From the NCBI GenBank assembly GCA_963662175.1, contig OY759222.1, positions 13,774,222 to 13,838,221 on the forward strand: a DNA stretch of 64,000 nt. The letters are read 5' to 3'. A model generated the notes under the pieces. The model had not been told where the DNA came from and ran no database searches. It saw only the letters and a list, made by a program, of their open reading frames with translations. Shown here in pieces: positions 62,505 through 64,000 of the stretch (position 1 is the first letter of the stretch; each line of letters begins with the position of its first letter). Source of the stretch: Aradus depressus. Lineage: Eukaryota; Arthropoda; Insecta; Hemiptera; Aradidae. The position numbers and the translations under genes are program-made.

Positions 62505-62532
62505 TGGCTGATGTGCGCTGATCATAAAGCCA
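62505..62532 (+). promoter_or_regulatory. 3' terminal hairpin of the LINE, shared with SINE-B
   Basis: TGGCT pairs with AGCCA at the base, and ATG with CAT inside. An A-rich stretch and the poly(A) tail follow at once. The 28-base length equals that of the SINE-B segments at 22297-22324 and 31460-31487. About 21 of 30 positions agree (including the flanking base pair region), and most differences are A/G or C/T changes that keep pairing. A shared 3' hairpin is the usual sign that a LINE reverse transcriptase also copies the SINE. Confidence 0.6.
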
Positions 62533-62566
62533 AAAAAGGGGAGAAAAAAAAAAAAAAAAAAAAAAA

Positions 62567-62865
62567 CTAATTACTAACATCTTAAACAGCTGTTCTTATA
62601 AAAATTCCTAATATTTTCAACAGCTGTTTTTTATCAAAAAAAAATTCAACATTTGTGCGCTTCTCTTCTTTAGAAACTTTTTATTTATTTTAATAGTATT
62701 TTAATATTTATAATTTGTGTACTTTTTGTACATCACAACAGACGTGTTAATACGTAGAGCTACATCACAATAGGGACAGCTGATGTTTTGACATGTTGAC
62801 CCTGAGATGTGTACACTGGACCCGGTACTCAGTAGGTGGATAGCCAATTTCTACAGGAAGTTTGA
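62567..62865. other. No gene; right flank of the intact LINE
   Basis: AT-rich host sequence with two acagctgttc-like words. Positions 62750-62850 are slightly G/C-richer but have no frame. Confidence 0.5.
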
Positions 62866-62877
62866 TAATATATTATA

Positions 62878-63175
62878 GGTTAGGTTTTATGACTCATGCC
62901 CGGGCTTTAACTACGAGGTCATATCGCCTACTACCAGAGCGCTCTTTCGTCACTCTGGTGGACATGAGCCCGACTCTACTATGGGAGTCCTAAATTTTGC
63001 TTACCCTAAATTTTTATTCACCTAGGGTAGGGGTCTTTAACTAGTACCTGACATCGTACAGGCTCTGGGCCATCGCTTAACGTCCCATCCGAAGGACGGC
63101 GTGCTTAAGTTTATTTTACCTCCCAGATAAAATAAACTAAGGGCCTCGGTCGGGTTTCGAACCCACAATCTTGAG
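62878..63175 (-). repeat. SINE-A without head, 12-base target duplication
   Basis: It runs from the CCTAA tail to the box B region and stops there (ttcgaacccacaatcttgag on the + strand), so the first 45 bases are missing. Flanks taatatattata at 62866-62877 and 63176-63187 are identical. Near-consensus, so young. Confidence 0.94.
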
Positions 63176-63187
63176 TAATATATTATA

Positions 63188-63600
63188 TTATTTTAGTCAG
63201 TATAACAGTTTTTTTTTTTATTATTACAGGCTATTACAGAAATTTCTTACACCAACCATGCTTTTACAATCAAACTTGCTCCATCTCCTTTATTCAAAAT
63301 CATTTGACGGCTGTAATGGCCACATCACATATATTTTATTTTTTCAAATACAAAATAATCTAAAAAAAAATATTTGAAATATTTGTTGCCACGCGTAACA
63401 ATTATGCGCTATAACGGTCGTAATAACAAACATTTTTGGTGAGAAACAATTTTTCGTTAGAGGATACCATTTTCGCGTATATCAAAGAAACGTCTAGAAA
63501 TATGTGTTTCAAAAATACATTTCAGGACGGTTTTCGCCTTGTATCTCGCAAATCGAAAAATTGAATATATGAATGTATCGACACGCAATTTTATATTTGT
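63188..63600. repeat. Repeat E and related fragments
   Basis: Positions 63300-63345 are repeat E (gtaatggccacatcacatat). From 63412 to 63600 the sequence matches 55.55-55.75 kb in part and ends in repeat C (atgaatgtatcgacacgcaa). No gene. Confidence 0.55.
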
Positions 63601-64000
63601 ATCCAGACAACTCGATCAGGAAGTTAACAGTCCTGGAGGACTGGGCATTCTGAAAAGGGTATTCATCTTGGGGCGAACAACCAGGTTGTCGACAGTCAAA
63701 AGAGTTGGAGCACCGGATAACAAAACAAGAAGATCTCTTCATTACCAACCTTACAGGACTCTGTCGCTGTAAGAAGACATCTTTATATTGGATCTTGTTC
63801 CTGATCATGTATAAGATGAGAAGTGAGTGAGGAAGCCACGCTAAACATCCTGGACGAATGTGAACATTATTCGATGATTTGAAGAAACAGAGCTTTGAAA
63901 GGATCCTGCGCTCACTGACCTGACCCTCTTGTGTAGGTAGGATTTCTTCAATCTGGCGCTACCACAATGACGTCATCCAGTGAGGAGCAGGATGGCGTCC
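63601..64000 (+). pseudogene. Decayed LINE ORF2 C-terminal fragment
   Basis: Near 63825-63880 the + strand encodes EEATLNILDECEHYSMI, the H/C...C part of a LINE C-terminal zinc motif (the usual H replaced by N). The flanking frames are broken. Positions 63610-63780 hold a mixed sequence with short frames on both strands. The window ends inside this fragment. Confidence 0.45.

Larger units (their letters stand above)
56287..62562 (+). mobile_element. Intact I-group LINE with 13-base target duplication
   Basis: The element has a 320-base 5' UTR, ORF1 (56608-58299), ORF2 (58316-62101), a 440-base 3' UTR and a poly(A) of 23 (62544-62566). The flanks aaaactaattact at 56274-56286 and 62563-62575 are identical; the four As at the right overlap the tail, leaving ctaattact as the unambiguous part. 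Both ORFs are open with all key residues present. RNase H in ORF2 plus the three-knuckle ORF1 places it in the I group (I, Nimb or LOA-like) rather than Jockey. This is the only LINE in the window that could be active. Confidence 0.93.

Overview
This is a stretch of animal nuclear DNA, most likely from an insect with a large, repeat-rich genome. It is AT-rich, its genes have GT-AG introns (one of 36 kb), it carries Jockey- and I-type LINEs typical of arthropods, and one SINE family ends in CCTAA units, the arthropod telomere motif. A hemipteran is my guess, but nothing here proves the order. Family names SINE-A, SINE-B, repeat C, repeat E and foldback are my own labels.

Host genes. (1) Two exons on the + strand (2862-3028 and 39226-39439) join in phase into one Dpr/zig-8-like immunoglobulin V domain, split by a 36.2 kb intron. 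(2) Inside that intron, on the same strand, lies a two-exon FAD-dependent polyamine-oxidase-like gene (25931-26118, 34343-35711). (3) An intact intronless p47/NSFL1C-like gene (UBA-like, SEP, UBX) sits at 42591-43607 on the - strand. (4) An intact intronless, diverged DENR-like gene (SUI1 domain) sits at 47435-48076 on the + strand. The last two look like retrogenes and may lie in the next intron of the Ig gene, whose later exons are outside the window.

Mobile DNA. An apparently complete I-group LINE fills 56287-62566: an initiator-like 5' end, a Gag-like ORF1 with three zinc knuckles, an endonuclease-RT-RNase H ORF2, a 3' UTR, a 23-base poly(A) and a 13-base target-site duplication. Its last 28 bases before the A-rich tail form a hairpin that matches, without gaps, the 3' end of tRNA-derived SINE-B (copies near 21.0, 22.2, 31.4 and 45 kb). 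This suggests a LINE/SINE partnership. A second tRNA-derived family, SINE-A, has about 28 full or partial copies here, many with 10-13 base duplications. Other LINE 3' ends, hAT and mariner-like remnants, hAT-type MITEs, minisatellites and the AT-rich dispersed repeat C fill the rest.

The most unusual signal is a set of inverted-repeat (foldback) elements near 3.5, 4.2, 17.8, 26.7-27.2, 45.0-45.6 and 50.5-51.8 kb. Each carries a hammerhead-ribozyme-like core (CUGANGA, hairpin, GAAA, short palindromic helix III, NUH site). All share one extra base before helix II, so activity is unproven.

Layout: 1-2.5 kb LINE and SINE debris; 2.5-3.0 kb Ig exon; 3-25 kb transposon-filled intron; 25.6-36 kb polyamine oxidase gene with nested repeats; 36-39.2 kb SINE cluster and LINE fragments; 39.2 kb second Ig exon; 39.5-47.3 kb repeats around the p47-like gene; 47.4 kb DENR-like gene; 48-54.6 kb Jockey tails, local duplications and long inverted repeats; 56.3-62.6 kb intact LINE; 62.9-64 kb SINE-A and LINE debris.
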